This document shows, piece by piece, positions 15,672 through 24,131 of a stretch of 45,285 nt of DNA. The notes beneath the pieces were generated by a model, which made no database searches, had not been told where the DNA came from, and saw nothing but the letters and a program-made list of their open reading frames with translations. Positions within the stretch are counted from its first letter, which is position 1, and each line of letters opens with the position of its first letter. The DNA is from a virus. The stretch is from positions 1-45,285 of the IMG/VR virus record IMGVR_UViG_3300031885_000034. One strand, written 5' to 3'. The position numbers and the translations under genes are program-made.

Positions 15672-15949
15672 GCGTTGACACGAACATAGAGACGAAATTG
15701 GAAATGAAGATTGAAACGATGCGGTTAGAGAACAACATCGACCACAAGGAGATAATCCAAAAGCTCAACGTTCTCTGCACAAAGGTCGCCGTCACCGAAA
15801 CCAAGGTGCACACACTCGAGGGATGGAAAGGTGAGCATACGAAAGACCACGAAGGCGATTCCAGGGCCCGGATGGGGTATATAGTTGGCTTCATCGTTCT
15901 CGCGGTATCGGTAGCGGTGTCAGTTTTAATCACGGTTTTGGGAGGGTAA
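15656..15949 (+). CDS. Holin-like coiled-coil membrane protein
   Basis: 97 residues. A heptad-rich N-terminal half (IETKLEMKIETMRLENNID to VTETKVHTLEGWK) is followed by one transmembrane helix (about residues 74-95, YIVGFIVLAVSVAVSVLI). This layout matches XhlA/hemolysin-type phage proteins that work with holins or anchor to membranes. The ATG at 15656 lies in the end of the repeat gene. A GTG at 15668 giving a 4-base GTGA overlap is an equally good start. Confidence 0.55.
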   Translation: MVVSVSVDTNIETKLEMKIETMRLENNIDHKEIIQKLNVLCTKVAVTETKVHTLEGWKGEHTKDHEGDSRARMGYIVGFIVLAVSVAVSVLITVLGG

Positions 15950-15954
15950 CAAAC

Positions 15955-17202
15955 ATGGTAGATTACACGGATGGAATGAAGCTCTTCGACACAGACATGG
16001 ACGCCATAGAGCTCGGCATTCAAGGGATTGGCGTTCTCAGCGGGTGTGTTTGTTCAGCTACTGGAAGCGATACATCGGTTTCATGGACGGTTGGGATTGT
16101 CAAGACCCGGACGATAACAAGAAGCATCGCAGCCAGCTCGCTTAACCTGTCAAGCCTTCAGAATTCGACTTACTCCCGAAAGGTGATTATCTACGTTGAT
16201 GATACCGACGGGAATGTTAAAGCGGAAGCCGGAGCCGCTGCTGCAGCTTATCCGGTGGGTAACACGGGAAGAAACACCTGGCAACCAGCACCACCCGATT
16301 TCTCAGGTACATTTGCTATTACGGAAGACGATGTCGTATTGGCTGAGATTTGGCTGAGCAAAATTGGAACCGTTATTGCATCAAACGATGTTTCCAATCG
16401 TAGAGTTGAAATAACAAATCCTCATATCATCAGCGATGGTTTGGCAACAGAAATTACACAAAAAATCACCGGTGCCAGTGGTCAGACGGCAAATCTGTTT
16501 GTCGTGGAGGTGTACGGTGGGACCGACAAGTTCGTGATTGATTCGGACGGAGATGTTACTGTTACGGGTAATTTTACACTTACCGGTTCGCTGGCGTACA
16601 CTGGCGAAATGGTTATCACTGGTGATACGGCTGCAACTATCACGCTCAAGATAACCGGCGCTAGTGGTCAGTCTGCAGACCTTTTAGTCGTTGAACAGAA
16701 CGATGGTACAGATAAGTTTAAGATTGCGGCGAATGGCGACCTAACGCATACAGGTGCGCAGACGCTCACCGGGGCCATCGGACTGACTGGAAACTTGACG
16801 CAAACGGGTTCCCAGGCTGTGACGGGCGAGGTCCAGATAACTGGCGACACGGCGGGCACGATAACGACGAAGATAACGGGCGCTTCGGGGCAAACTGCCG
16901 ACCTGTTCGTCGTGGAAAAGAATGATGGAACGGACGCGTTCAGGGTCGATAAGGATGGAAAAGTCTATACCCCTCTTTCCGGGGCAGATGGTTCGGCTAC
17001 GGTGACGGTCACGAATACATATGTCGTGGTAACTCACGGCTTAGCGATTACGCCCACATTAGGAGACATACAGATAACCCCGCAGGGAAACCTACTCGGG
17101 AGAACTTTTTGGGGGTCTGATGTGGGAGCAACAACTTTCAGGATAAACATAAGCACGAGTGATACGATAGACCATGTGTTTTCATGGTCGGTGGTGATTT
17201 AG
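15955..17202 (+). CDS. Tail-fibre-like protein with internal repeats
   Basis: 415 residues. The N-terminal part contains a segment RKVIIYVDDTDG and DVVLAEIWLSKIGT, which resembles LIIYDVSAGT and DIVLAEIYLPQTAG in the fibre at 28796, so an anchor-type domain seems shared. From about residue 165 a unit with KITGASGQ(T/S)A(D/N)L(F/L)VVE and DGTDKF recurs three times, separated by ITGDTA strands, as in triple-stranded fibre shafts. Preceded by GGAGGG. Likely trimeric fibre. Confidence 0.7.
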   Translation: MVDYTDGMKLFDTDMDAIELGIQGIGVLSGCVCSATGSDTSVSWTVGIVKTRTITRSIAASSLNLSSLQNSTYSRKVIIYVDDTDGNVKAEAGAAAAAYPVGNTGRNTWQPAPPDFSGTFAITEDDVVLAEIWLSKIGTVIASNDVSNRRVEITNPHIISDGLATEITQKITGASGQTANLFVVEVYGGTDKFVIDSDGDVTVTGNFTLTGSLAYTGEMVITGDTAATITLKITGASGQSADLLVVEQNDGTDKFKIAANGDLTHTGAQTLTGAIGLTGNLTQTGSQAVTGEVQITGDTAGTITTKITGASGQTADLFVVEKNDGTDAFRVDKDGKVYTPLSGADGSATVTVTNTYVVVTHGLAITPTLGDIQITPQGNLLGRTFWGSDVGATTFRINISTSDTIDHVFSWSVVI

Positions 17203-18903
17203 ATGGCAGCAGTTGGAGTGAATGTAAATCAGCAGGGTGCATCATACATCATCGGGAAAGATGATACGACGTATTACGCAATTAATTGCGCAACTGGAAC
17301 AATCGCATATTCGGGAACTGATTATGCCACCGTATATGCCGACGCGCTTGCTGCAGCTGGGAATGGCATTGTTATCGATAAGACGGGGGGAACAACCACA
17401 CCCAATCATCTACAGATAAAGGGCACAGACCCTAATGTAATCACGCACGAAGTCGTCGCGGCTCCGGGTCAGGCAGAGGACATCGCGGAATACAAGAAAA
17501 GCGATGGGACAGTCACATTCAGTTTGAACAAGGATGGTGCGGCATCCATATTGACGATGGCCCCAACGGTCAGAGGTGGTGTGAAACCGGACTACATCGT
17601 TTTCCCGCAGGGAGAATCTTACTATGCCAAGGACGGAGTCACTGGAACCATCATCAAGACTGACACAGACGCAGGCGTGGTCATCAACTACTGCATCGAA
17701 CTGATGATAGCCACTGGAGGTTCAGTTCACCTGACCAGTGGAATCTTCAACATCAATCACCTGACTCACTACAATCCTGAAACATGGGTTGATGTGTACT
17801 ATGGCATCGGAATCCCAGGAGTGCTCACAGGGAATGTCTATGGCCGTTTCTCCATTGAGGGGAATGGTGCACCTACATGGCCGTCATTCTATGTGCCCGA
17901 ACCGATACCTACGAATGGAACCATAATCAACATCACCGCAGGAGCGATGGCAGAGGTTCCCAATGGAAAACTGATTGCTGGTATCTATTGCAGATGCCCT
18001 CCAGACGCATTCATCCATGGAACCTATGTGGCCCTCAGCGACCTTGGTGTTCGCTTGGGGAACATCCTGAGCCCACTGACTCATGGCATCGACTTGTACT
18101 ATGCAGCCGACATGGAGATGCACTATGTCAATGTGGACTTCGACACGGTGACCACGGGCAACTTCGTGGTTCCGATTGCGACATCCACAGGCGTTGTGAC
18201 CATCCGACCCAATATGTTCTCCACCAGAATGGACCATGTGTTTGCCACAGGATTCATGTACGGGTTCGATTTCCGTGGGGAACACGTGATATGTGCAGAT
18301 TGCCAGTCGGCTCACTGTGTGTATCCATTCGTCCTTGGAGGGGAACAACCACCAAACTGGCCTGTAACCATCAACAAGTTCATCGAGTGTCAGTGCAAGC
18401 GCAGCCCCAACATCGCCACAAAGCCTGGGGCACTTCTTCAGATTGATGCGTATGGGCTTGAGTACACGAACAGCGGCATCTGGAACAGGCTTGGTGGGGC
18501 CACGGAGGGCTATCCAGGCGCACCAGGGAATGCCCGTGGTCGTGTGAACTACGAATCGGTTGAGGCGGGAGTCGGGCCCGGCGACATCCCGTTCTGGGAA
18601 CCGTATGATGGTGGCGACTGTGGAAAGAATGTCATCACCACTAACACATACATTGTGAGGGAGAAACGCGGCATAGCGACGGTCCTCAATGGTCAAGCCT
18701 CCGTCACGTTCACCACTGGGTTGGGACTGACCGCAGAAGTCGTGACCCTTGGGGCCATGCACGCTGAGGTGGCTGATGCCATCTGGTCAGCCCCGAATGC
18801 AACGCAGATAACGATAACCGTGCCCTCGGTGGTGACGGCAGACAGGACAATCGCATGGTACGCATGGTGCAAGTATTCGGTCTATGCGAGGGCCTTCATG
18901 TAA
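17203..18903 (+). CDS. Tail-spike-like beta-helix protein
   Basis: 566 residues, ATG immediately after the previous stop TAG. The N-terminus repeats fibre-shaft features (AEYKKSDGTVTFSLNKDG resembles VVEKNDGTDAFRVDKDG in the preceding gene). The middle (about 150-440) has a parallel beta-helix appearance, with GGSVHLTSGIFNI typical of pectate-lyase-like spikes. The C-terminus forms a compact domain (RGIATVLNGQASVTFTTGL). Enzymatic residues cannot be identified. Possible role: binding or trimming cell-surface polysaccharide. Base composition in the second half looks more GC-rich than the neighbours, a hint of modular exchange. Confidence 0.7.
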   Translation: MAAVGVNVNQQGASYIIGKDDTTYYAINCATGTIAYSGTDYATVYADALAAAGNGIVIDKTGGTTTPNHLQIKGTDPNVITHEVVAAPGQAEDIAEYKKSDGTVTFSLNKDGAASILTMAPTVRGGVKPDYIVFPQGESYYAKDGVTGTIIKTDTDAGVVINYCIELMIATGGSVHLTSGIFNINHLTHYNPETWVDVYYGIGIPGVLTGNVYGRFSIEGNGAPTWPSFYVPEPIPTNGTIINITAGAMAEVPNGKLIAGIYCRCPPDAFIHGTYVALSDLGVRLGNILSPLTHGIDLYYAADMEMHYVNVDFDTVTTGNFVVPIATSTGVVTIRPNMFSTRMDHVFATGFMYGFDFRGEHVICADCQSAHCVYPFVLGGEQPPNWPVTINKFIECQCKRSPNIATKPGALLQIDAYGLEYTNSGIWNRLGGATEGYPGAPGNARGRVNYESVEAGVGPGDIPFWEPYDGGDCGKNVITTNTYIVREKRGIATVLNGQASVTFTTGLGLTAEVVTLGAMHAEVADAIWSAPNATQITITVPSVVTADRTIAWYAWCKYSVYARAFM

Positions 18904-18915
18904 GGATGTGAGAAC

Positions 18916-19080
18916 ATGGGCAGCATAATCGACTTGAACGGGGGAGCGCACACGATAACTGATGGAACTGAAACTTACTTCACATTCACGGATTCGGTGG
19001 GTGGCGGGACATTGGAGTCCGGGTGTGCTCGTCTGGGATGCACAACAGAATTCGTAAGATGGAGGGGATTCATAATTTGA
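18916..19080 (+). CDS. 54-residue protein or fibre-gene remnant
   Basis: A short frame beginning ATG with a preceding AAGGATGTGA. It encodes a beta-like start (SIIDLNGGAHTITDGTETYF) with a GGG turn and two cysteines, then stops with TGA. The next gene's TTG overlaps this stop. The N-terminus resembles the start of a larger virion protein, so it may be a truncated remnant. A genuine small protein is also possible. Confidence 0.4.
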   Translation: MGSIIDLNGGAHTITDGTETYFTFTDSVGGGTLESGCARLGCTTEFVRWRGFII

Positions 19081-19757
19081 CATTAGGCGCAGAAGACGGA
19101 ACTTTGGGCGGTCCAGGATTCCTTTTCGACGGAAGCAACGGATATTGCACAGCAGATGATGTTGCCGTTCTTCTGGAACAGGATTGGACTGGAGCAACAA
19201 AACCAACACTAGATTCCATCCAACTTCTAATAGTCCAAGCCACCGAGATGATTGAACAAGAAACGAAACATGCTTGGCGAGCAGTAACAGTTGTGGATGA
19301 ATATCATGACTCCCGTTGGCTAGCATTTTCCAGGGGTTTCTGGGGTTGGGAGGTAGCAATCAAGCTCAGACACCGTATGGTGCGGTCTGTTGCAAAGCTC
19401 GAATGGTGGACTGGTTCCGCGTGGACGGATTTCATCCTCACCGAAACCGAAGGACGGGATGCTGCCTGGTGGGCCAACTATAGCACGGGTCAACTATTCC
19501 TCCGCACGCGTTTCCCACTCACCTCTGTTGAGTCGGTTCGTGTAACTTACGTCTACGGTGAAACAGCGGTACCAGGCGACATTCGTCTGACGTGTGCAAA
19601 GATGGTGGCCAAGGAATGTGCACGGGGAGAAAACCGTGTTGAACTCCTCACAGAAGGTTCCAGCCACCTTACATGGGGCGACAAGATAAACATGTGGGAC
19701 AAGGAGATTGAAAAGACGCTGGCAAGACACAGAGAGATGACGGTGGGAATGATTTGA
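19077..19757 (+). CDS. Head-tail connector (gp6-like adaptor)
   Basis: 226 residues. CTADDVAVLLEQ followed by DSIQLLIVQATEMIEQETK is the usual N-terminal pattern of HK97 gp6/SPP1 gp15-type adaptors that sit under the portal. The rest is beta-rich and aromatic. I prefer the TTG at 19077 because GGAGGGG (19060-19066) lies at suitable spacing and the TTG overlaps the upstream stop. In-frame alternatives are ATG 19059 and ATG 19038. The position far from the portal gene reflects the fibre block inserted between. Confidence 0.7.
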   Translation: MTLGAEDGTLGGPGFLFDGSNGYCTADDVAVLLEQDWTGATKPTLDSIQLLIVQATEMIEQETKHAWRAVTVVDEYHDSRWLAFSRGFWGWEVAIKLRHRMVRSVAKLEWWTGSAWTDFILTETEGRDAAWWANYSTGQLFLRTRFPLTSVESVRVTYVYGETAVPGDIRLTCAKMVAKECARGENRVELLTEGSSHLTWGDKINMWDKEIEKTLARHREMTVGMI

Positions 19758-20179
19758 CGACAGATTACACACAAGCAGTCATTGACGCCCTGAACACGGG
19801 TTGGACTAAAATCAACACATCAGACCGAAAACCAACCATCGTCAAGATTATCACGCTCACCGACTTCAATCTGTCCGGAGGAGACTTTTGCGGCGTGTAT
19901 GCAGGAGATGAAACCGATGAACAGAGGTTCATTGGCTACCCAGCCGTGAAGGTTACGCGGGCAATATCATTCAATCTTAGCACAGCAGTCAGTCATGCAC
20001 ACCTGATTGCAATGAAAGAAGAAGCTCGAAGGGTTGCGCATCAGCAACGCAAGACGCTGATTACGGGTGGACTATGGCACTGGAGACGAGCGATAGACGT
20101 CAGCGATAAGAGACGCGGAACGTTTAAGTACGTTTGTGACACAGTTGTGGAAATACAATCTGAAATGCTGGTGAGTTAA
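19754..20179 (+). CDS. Neck or tail-terminator candidate
   Basis: 141 residues, TTG start overlapping the upstream stop as TTGA. It has DALNTGWTKINTSDRKPTI at the start and a central VKVTRAISFNLSTAVSHAH. Size and place between connector and tail tube suggest a tail terminator or stopper, but there is no diagnostic motif. Confidence 0.5.
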   Translation: MTTDYTQAVIDALNTGWTKINTSDRKPTIVKIITLTDFNLSGGDFCGVYAGDETDEQRFIGYPAVKVTRAISFNLSTAVSHAHLIAMKEEARRVAHQQRKTLITGGLWHWRRAIDVSDKRRGTFKYVCDTVVEIQSEMLVS

Positions 20180-20181
20180 AA

Positions 20182-20805
20182 ATGACTATAAAAGGAGGTC
20201 ATCCCACTGCTGAAGCGAGAGAAAGGATGCACCAGTCTCATCTCGGAAAACGTCACACTTTCGAATCAACAGAAAAAACGCGCCAAGCCAATTTAGGAAG
20301 GCATCATACCTCCGAATCAATAGAGAAGATGCGTCGGGCTAAGCTAGGAAAGCATCACACTCTCGAAGCGAAAGAGAAGATGAGTCGAACTCATAATACT
20401 CCCGAAGTAAAAAGGAAGCACAGCGAGTGTCTTAAACGACTTTACGAAGACCCGGAATTTCTCAAGAAGAAGTCGAAAGGCCTTCGCTCGAAAACCAAAC
20501 CCGAAAAACATCTCGAAAAGCTTCTTCAATCGCTGTATCCAAACGAATTCAAATACAACGGCCGATATGATTGTGGCATCAGCATAGACCGAATGATTCC
20601 TGATTTCGTTAATGTCAACGGTAGGAAGCAAGTAATTGATATGCACGGCTCATATTGGCACAAGGGTGAAGATGCAACAGTTCGACAAAAGAGATACGCA
20701 AAATACGGCTACTCCTCGCTCATCGTCTGGGAAAACGAATTAGAGAATGAAGATAAAGTTGTTCAGAAAGTTGTTGAGTTTGTTGGGAAGGAGATGATAG
20801 TATGA
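20182..20805 (+). CDS. Free-standing homing endonuclease with NUMOD3 motifs
   Basis: 207 residues. The N-terminal third has three or four NUMOD3-type DNA-binding units (LGKRHTFESTEKTRQANLG, LGRHHTSESIEKMRRAKLG, LGKHHTLEAKEKMSRTHN). The C-terminal domain reads as an EDxHD/Vsr-like nuclease: PDFVNVNGRKQVIDMHGSYWH followed by RYAKYGYSSLIVWENEL, with Asp, Asp/His and Glu in the expected order. Such genes insert between phage genes and spread by cutting alleles that lack them. It interrupts the neck/tail operon. Its AAA-rich codons differ from the neighbours, consistent with transfer. Confidence 0.85.
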   Translation: MTIKGGHPTAEARERMHQSHLGKRHTFESTEKTRQANLGRHHTSESIEKMRRAKLGKHHTLEAKEKMSRTHNTPEVKRKHSECLKRLYEDPEFLKKKSKGLRSKTKPEKHLEKLLQSLYPNEFKYNGRYDCGISIDRMIPDFVNVNGRKQVIDMHGSYWHKGEDATVRQKRYAKYGYSSLIVWENELENEDKVVQKVVEFVGKEMIV

Positions 20806-21128
20806 GTCCGTTAGAAATACCGAAAATACAAGCCAGGCGCATCGATGAAAACTACGTCGACCATTCGGATGGTTTTTTTGTGAAGCCCTTCCATCCATTC
20901 AACCAGCTTTCACACGACGAGCGACTGAAGATGCGGCATGGTGAAACAAAGCGGTGCGGATATTGTGGAGAAAATGTTCAGATGAAGGACTGGGACGCAC
21001 ATAAGCGCTACTGCTGGTTTGGCGGTGGACCGCACCCGACTTGGTTCAACGGGGCGTACAAGCATTCAAAGAAACTGAGAATTATCGACAGGCAGTGGGC
21101 GCAAGGAGATAGGGATGTGAGACGATGA
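20802..21128 (+). CDS. Small C2HC zinc-finger protein in the tail operon
   Basis: 108 residues, ATG overlapping the endonuclease stop. CGYCGENVQMKDWDAHKRYC gives C-x2-C-x12-H-x3-C. The region after it is rich in aromatic and basic residues (WFGGGPHPTWFNGAYKH). Function unknown. Confidence 0.6.
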   Translation: MSPLEIPKIQARRIDENYVDHSDGFFVKPFHPFNQLSHDERLKMRHGETKRCGYCGENVQMKDWDAHKRYCWFGGGPHPTWFNGAYKHSKKLRIIDRQWAQGDRDVRR

Positions 21129-21322
21129 CGGATACGACAATAGTGGCAGCCAGAGATGTGACGCTAGTAAACGTTTACGGTACGACAACGCTCACAAGCG
21201 GGCAATCAATCACTGTTTCATCCGATGTAGCGGAGTCGCTTTTGGGTTCAGGGAACTTTAATCGCGTAACAGGTACTTCGGTCGAAATCAGGGAACAGAA
21301 GAAGAAAAGGAAAGGTGAATAA
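21125..21322 (+). CDS. Small protein before the tail tube gene
   Basis: 65 residues, ATG overlapping the previous stop. Beta-strand-like (VTLVNVYGTTTLTSGQSITV), with a basic tail KKKRKGE. Possibly a small tail or neck component. No family recognised. Confidence 0.5.
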   Translation: MTDTTIVAARDVTLVNVYGTTTLTSGQSITVSSDVAESLLGSGNFNRVTGTSVEIREQKKKRKGE

Positions 21323-21324
21323 AG

Positions 21325-22494
21325 ATGCCGTTTATAGCAGAGAAAGCCCAAGTAACTTATGGAGAAGAGGCCTACGGCGCATACGGTACGGTAGCAACAG
21401 CCCGGGCTCGAAGCCTCGGCTTGGTGCAAACGGCTGATGTCCCTGGGCCTGAGAACGACCTAATCAAGCTCTACACGATAGGTGGAGGGCGAGACCCGAT
21501 AGACGTTATCGTTGGAGCGCAGAAGAACGATGGGCTATCAATCAACATGATGGTTCAAAACATGCGGTTCTTTGCCCAAGCGATGGGCGCGGTCGCAGAC
21601 ACTGGAACTGATTCTCCCGCCGGAGGGGGGTCAACGTTGAACGGAGCAACGATTGTTGGAGCAACTTCGGTAATTCTAGCCGACTCAACCGGATACGTTA
21701 CAAACGATTACGTTCAGATTGATGTTGGCGCAAATGCTGAAGTGAGGAAAATCACCAACGTTGTATCACAGACTCTAACGCTGGATGAGCAGCTAAGGAA
21801 ACCACACCTAACTGCTACGGCTTGTAACGAAGTTATCGCGCCGTTTACACACACAATTACAGGCGGTAACTTGATGGTTGACGGTAAGAACCAGTTCAGC
21901 CAGTCCATCGAAGTTGGTTATGCTGAACTCGGAACAACGGATTTCGGGCTGCAGTTTCTCGGATGTATGCTTGACTCGTGTGACCTGAGTATCGAGGCAG
22001 AGAAAGAGCTCACCGCCGGTCTCACGTATAATTGCGCCCAGGTTCTGAAAACCGTTTCACTACAGACAGTGTCGATAGCTACAACGAGCCCGTATCTTTA
22101 TTCGGTTGGTGAGCTTATGTGGAATTCATCCCCGATTGCACGAGTGGGAAGTTGCAAGCTCAGCGTTGTAAACAACGGTGGAACGAAACGGTACATCCGA
22201 AGTACAGGCGGACGGTATGGGTTTGAATATATTCCCGGTAAGCGGGAGTTAAAGGTTTCCGGAGAATATATAGCCGATGATGCAACGATAATTGACGATT
22301 TCATCGCCGGAACACAACGAGTTCTATCGCTAACATTTACGAGAGCTGCAAGCGATACAATGACTCTTACCGGAACACTTCAGCCGGGTAAATTAACGAT
22401 GAGCGTTCCAGCTTCGGGAGAAATACCAGCATCATTTGAAGGCGTTCTAAAAACGCTGACGTGTACAGTGGTTGACAGTATAGACCACTATTGA
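21325..22494 (+). CDS. Major tail tube protein
   Basis: 389 residues, located directly before the two assembly-chaperone genes and tape measure gene, which is the canonical place of the tail tube. It starts with PFIAEKAQVTYGEEAYG and contains a central insert (about residues 88-150, GGSTLNGATIVGATSVIL) that looks like an added surface domain. The C-terminus (TLTGTLQPGKLTMSVPASGE) is strand-rich. Hundreds of copies would form the tube. The conclusion rests on context and composition. Confidence 0.7.
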   Translation: MPFIAEKAQVTYGEEAYGAYGTVATARARSLGLVQTADVPGPENDLIKLYTIGGGRDPIDVIVGAQKNDGLSINMMVQNMRFFAQAMGAVADTGTDSPAGGGSTLNGATIVGATSVILADSTGYVTNDYVQIDVGANAEVRKITNVVSQTLTLDEQLRKPHLTATACNEVIAPFTHTITGGNLMVDGKNQFSQSIEVGYAELGTTDFGLQFLGCMLDSCDLSIEAEKELTAGLTYNCAQVLKTVSLQTVSIATTSPYLYSVGELMWNSSPIARVGSCKLSVVNNGGTKRYIRSTGGRYGFEYIPGKRELKVSGEYIADDATIIDDFIAGTQRVLSLTFTRAASDTMTLTGTLQPGKLTMSVPASGEIPASFEGVLKTLTCTVVDSIDHY

Positions 22495-22508
22495 ATGGAG
22501 GAGTAGGA

Positions 22509-22838
22509 ATGGTAATACCACAAGTAAGTGAGTCACGAAAAGAAGCCTCCATCGACTTTGAAGACAAGACGTACAAAGTTACGTGGAGAGAACTAAGCTA
22601 TGCCCAGCAAGTAGACATAGCGAATGGAGCCATGAAAACGAACCGCAAAGGCGAAATCGAGGTTAATAATGCCATCCTCATGCGACAGACGCTGCTCGCA
22701 TCAGAACCCGAAATCGACGGGGAAAGAATGACGACGGAACAATACCTTCGTCTCCCAAGCGAGTTTGGCGCCTCGTTAAGCGACTTGATAGGTTTGCGCA
22801 AGACGCGCGCCGCGGAGGAAGCCGAAGCAAAAAAGTGA
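22509..22838 (+). CDS. Tail assembly chaperone, upstream frame (gpG-like)
   Basis: 109 residues. Small acidic protein between the tail tube and tape measure genes: EASIDFEDKTYKVTWREL at the start, RLPSEFGASLSDLIGL near the end. GGAGGAG at 22498-22504 supports the ATG at 22509. It ends at a slippery A AAA AAG directly before the TGA, the layout used by lambda G/GT to make a longer fusion. Confidence 0.75.
   Translation: MVIPQVSESRKEASIDFEDKTYKVTWRELSYAQQVDIANGAMKTNRKGEIEVNNAILMRQTLLASEPEIDGERMTTEQYLRLPSEFGASLSDLIGLRKTRAAEEAEAKK
22829..22835 (+). promoter_or_regulatory. Probable -1 ribosomal frameshift site
   Basis: The heptamer A AAA AAG is in phase with the reading frame (GCA AAA AAG TGA), immediately before the stop. 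A -1 slip places the ribosome on GTG AAG CTG, which is exactly the downstream frame. This matches the canonical X XXY YYZ pattern. Confidence 0.7.
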
Positions 22839-23059
22839 AGCTGGCCATTAGGGGTGATGGTCAACGGTCGCTTCTCGACGTTGATATCATCGAATATGAC
22901 CTGGTGGCCGGATTAGGCTTGCAGCCGAGCGAAATCATGGCGATGTCGTTCAACAAAGTAATGCTCTTCCATAAACTGATGTGTGAGCAGAAGCGGCTAG
23001 AAGCGGAGAACAAGCAAGAGGAGGCTAAAGCATGGTCGCGATTGACACGCTCGAGATAG
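22835..23059 (+). CDS. Tail assembly chaperone extension (T-like frame)
   Basis: 74 residues if started at GTG 22835, or about 75 added residues if reached by the -1 frameshift, giving a fusion of about 184 residues. Contains YDLVAGLGLQPSEIMAMSF and a charged helix KRLEAENKQEEAKAW. In lambda-like tails the fusion product binds the tape measure and recruits tube subunits. It overlaps the tape measure gene by 28 bases. Confidence 0.65.
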   Translation: MKLAIRGDGQRSLLDVDIIEYDLVAGLGLQPSEIMAMSFNKVMLFHKLMCEQKRLEAENKQEEAKAWSRLTRSR

Positions 23060-24129
23060 TCGTTAAGTTGAAGGACCTGGCAACGGGCGCATTTGGCGCC
23101 GTTACAGCAAAGACGACTGTGATGGCAAAGAAGATGAGCGAAAGCTTTAGAGGGTTGCAGAAAGAGGTTAAAGCAAACCAGGTTGCTTTCGCAGCGCTAT
23201 CTGCTGGTGCAACATACATGTTCATGAAGATTGCATCCAATTCGGCCCTATCGTCTGCGGTGATGTCCCAATTCCTAGCCGTGTTAAGCTACTTCTCCGA
23301 CCTCGTAATGATGACGTTGATGCCCGCAATTCAACCACTGCTGGATATATTGTGGGATTTCACGAAGTGGTATGCTGATGCTCCGGAGGGTCTCCAGCTT
23401 GTTATCGCCGCCGTAACAGCACTCGGCTTCGCGTTTTCGGTTCTAGCATTCATCGTTGGGCCGATTGGAACGATGATTAAGATATCACTAGCGGTTGGAG
23501 GAGCAGCCATCAAAGGGATGATATGGCTCTGGGGATTGTTGTCTGACACCGTAGCAGCTATTGTTACCCCTAATATAATCAAAGCATTAGCAGCAATGAA
23601 AGCTGCAATTCTTGCAAATCAAAGCGCGCTTATAACGATGGGTGCTGCCGCAGTCGCAGCGTTTGCCATCTATATGGCTTTTACTTCGAAAAGTCCTGCC
23701 ATGAAAGCTGCTTTCTCAGCTCTCGCTGGAATAATGATTGTTTTGGCTGCAAGAACATGGGTAGCAGCTGCAGCTGCGATGGTGCATATGAGTGCGTTGA
23801 CGTTGGGTATCGCAATCGCGGCAATAGTTGCTGCATCGGTGTTCGGCTTGGCGATGTTGTATGGAGCGAAATCGAAGGCGGAAACCGCTACAACACCCGC
23901 TATGGCAGCTGGTGGCATCGTAACGAAACCAACAGTTGCGCTTATAGGTGAAGCCGGACCAGAAGCCGTTATACCTCTTGGAAAAGGGATGGGAGGCGTA
24001 ACGATAAACTACGACCTTAAGGGAGCTTACATTCTTGACCAAAACCGGTTCCAACAAATCCTGAAACAGAACGCAGATAGCATCGCTACAGAGCTTTACA
24101 GAAGAGGGGTGATATCACGACCAATCTAA
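23032..24129 (+). CDS. Tape measure protein (short)
   Basis: 365 residues. It starts with a helical KLKDLATGAFGAVTAKTTVM region, has several long hydrophobic segments (about residues 80-110, 125-150, 195-215 and 235-275) and ends with AAGGIVTKPTVALIGEAG followed by PEAVIPL, a motif highly typical of tape measure proteins. The length is short for a siphovirus. By the usual 1.5 angstrom per residue rule the tail would be only about 50-55 nm. It overlaps the chaperone frame. Confidence 0.85.
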   Translation: MVAIDTLEIVVKLKDLATGAFGAVTAKTTVMAKKMSESFRGLQKEVKANQVAFAALSAGATYMFMKIASNSALSSAVMSQFLAVLSYFSDLVMMTLMPAIQPLLDILWDFTKWYADAPEGLQLVIAAVTALGFAFSVLAFIVGPIGTMIKISLAVGGAAIKGMIWLWGLLSDTVAAIVTPNIIKALAAMKAAILANQSALITMGAAAVAAFAIYMAFTSKSPAMKAAFSALAGIMIVLAARTWVAAAAAMVHMSALTLGIAIAAIVAASVFGLAMLYGAKSKAETATTPAMAAGGIVTKPTVALIGEAGPEAVIPLGKGMGGVTINYDLKGAYILDQNRFQQILKQNADSIATELYRRGVISRPI

Positions 24130-24131
24130 CG

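Noticed and set aside
14938-15678. 246-residue open frame overlapping the repeat gene in another frame
   Set aside because: It is lysine/proline-rich, arises from the repeated codons of the 14277 gene and lacks a ribosome binding site.
17884-18762. Minus-strand open frame of 292 residues inside the spike gene
   Set aside because: Opposite-strand shadow caused by GC-biased codons. No binding site, and the spike gene on the plus strand has protein-like sequence and neat junctions.
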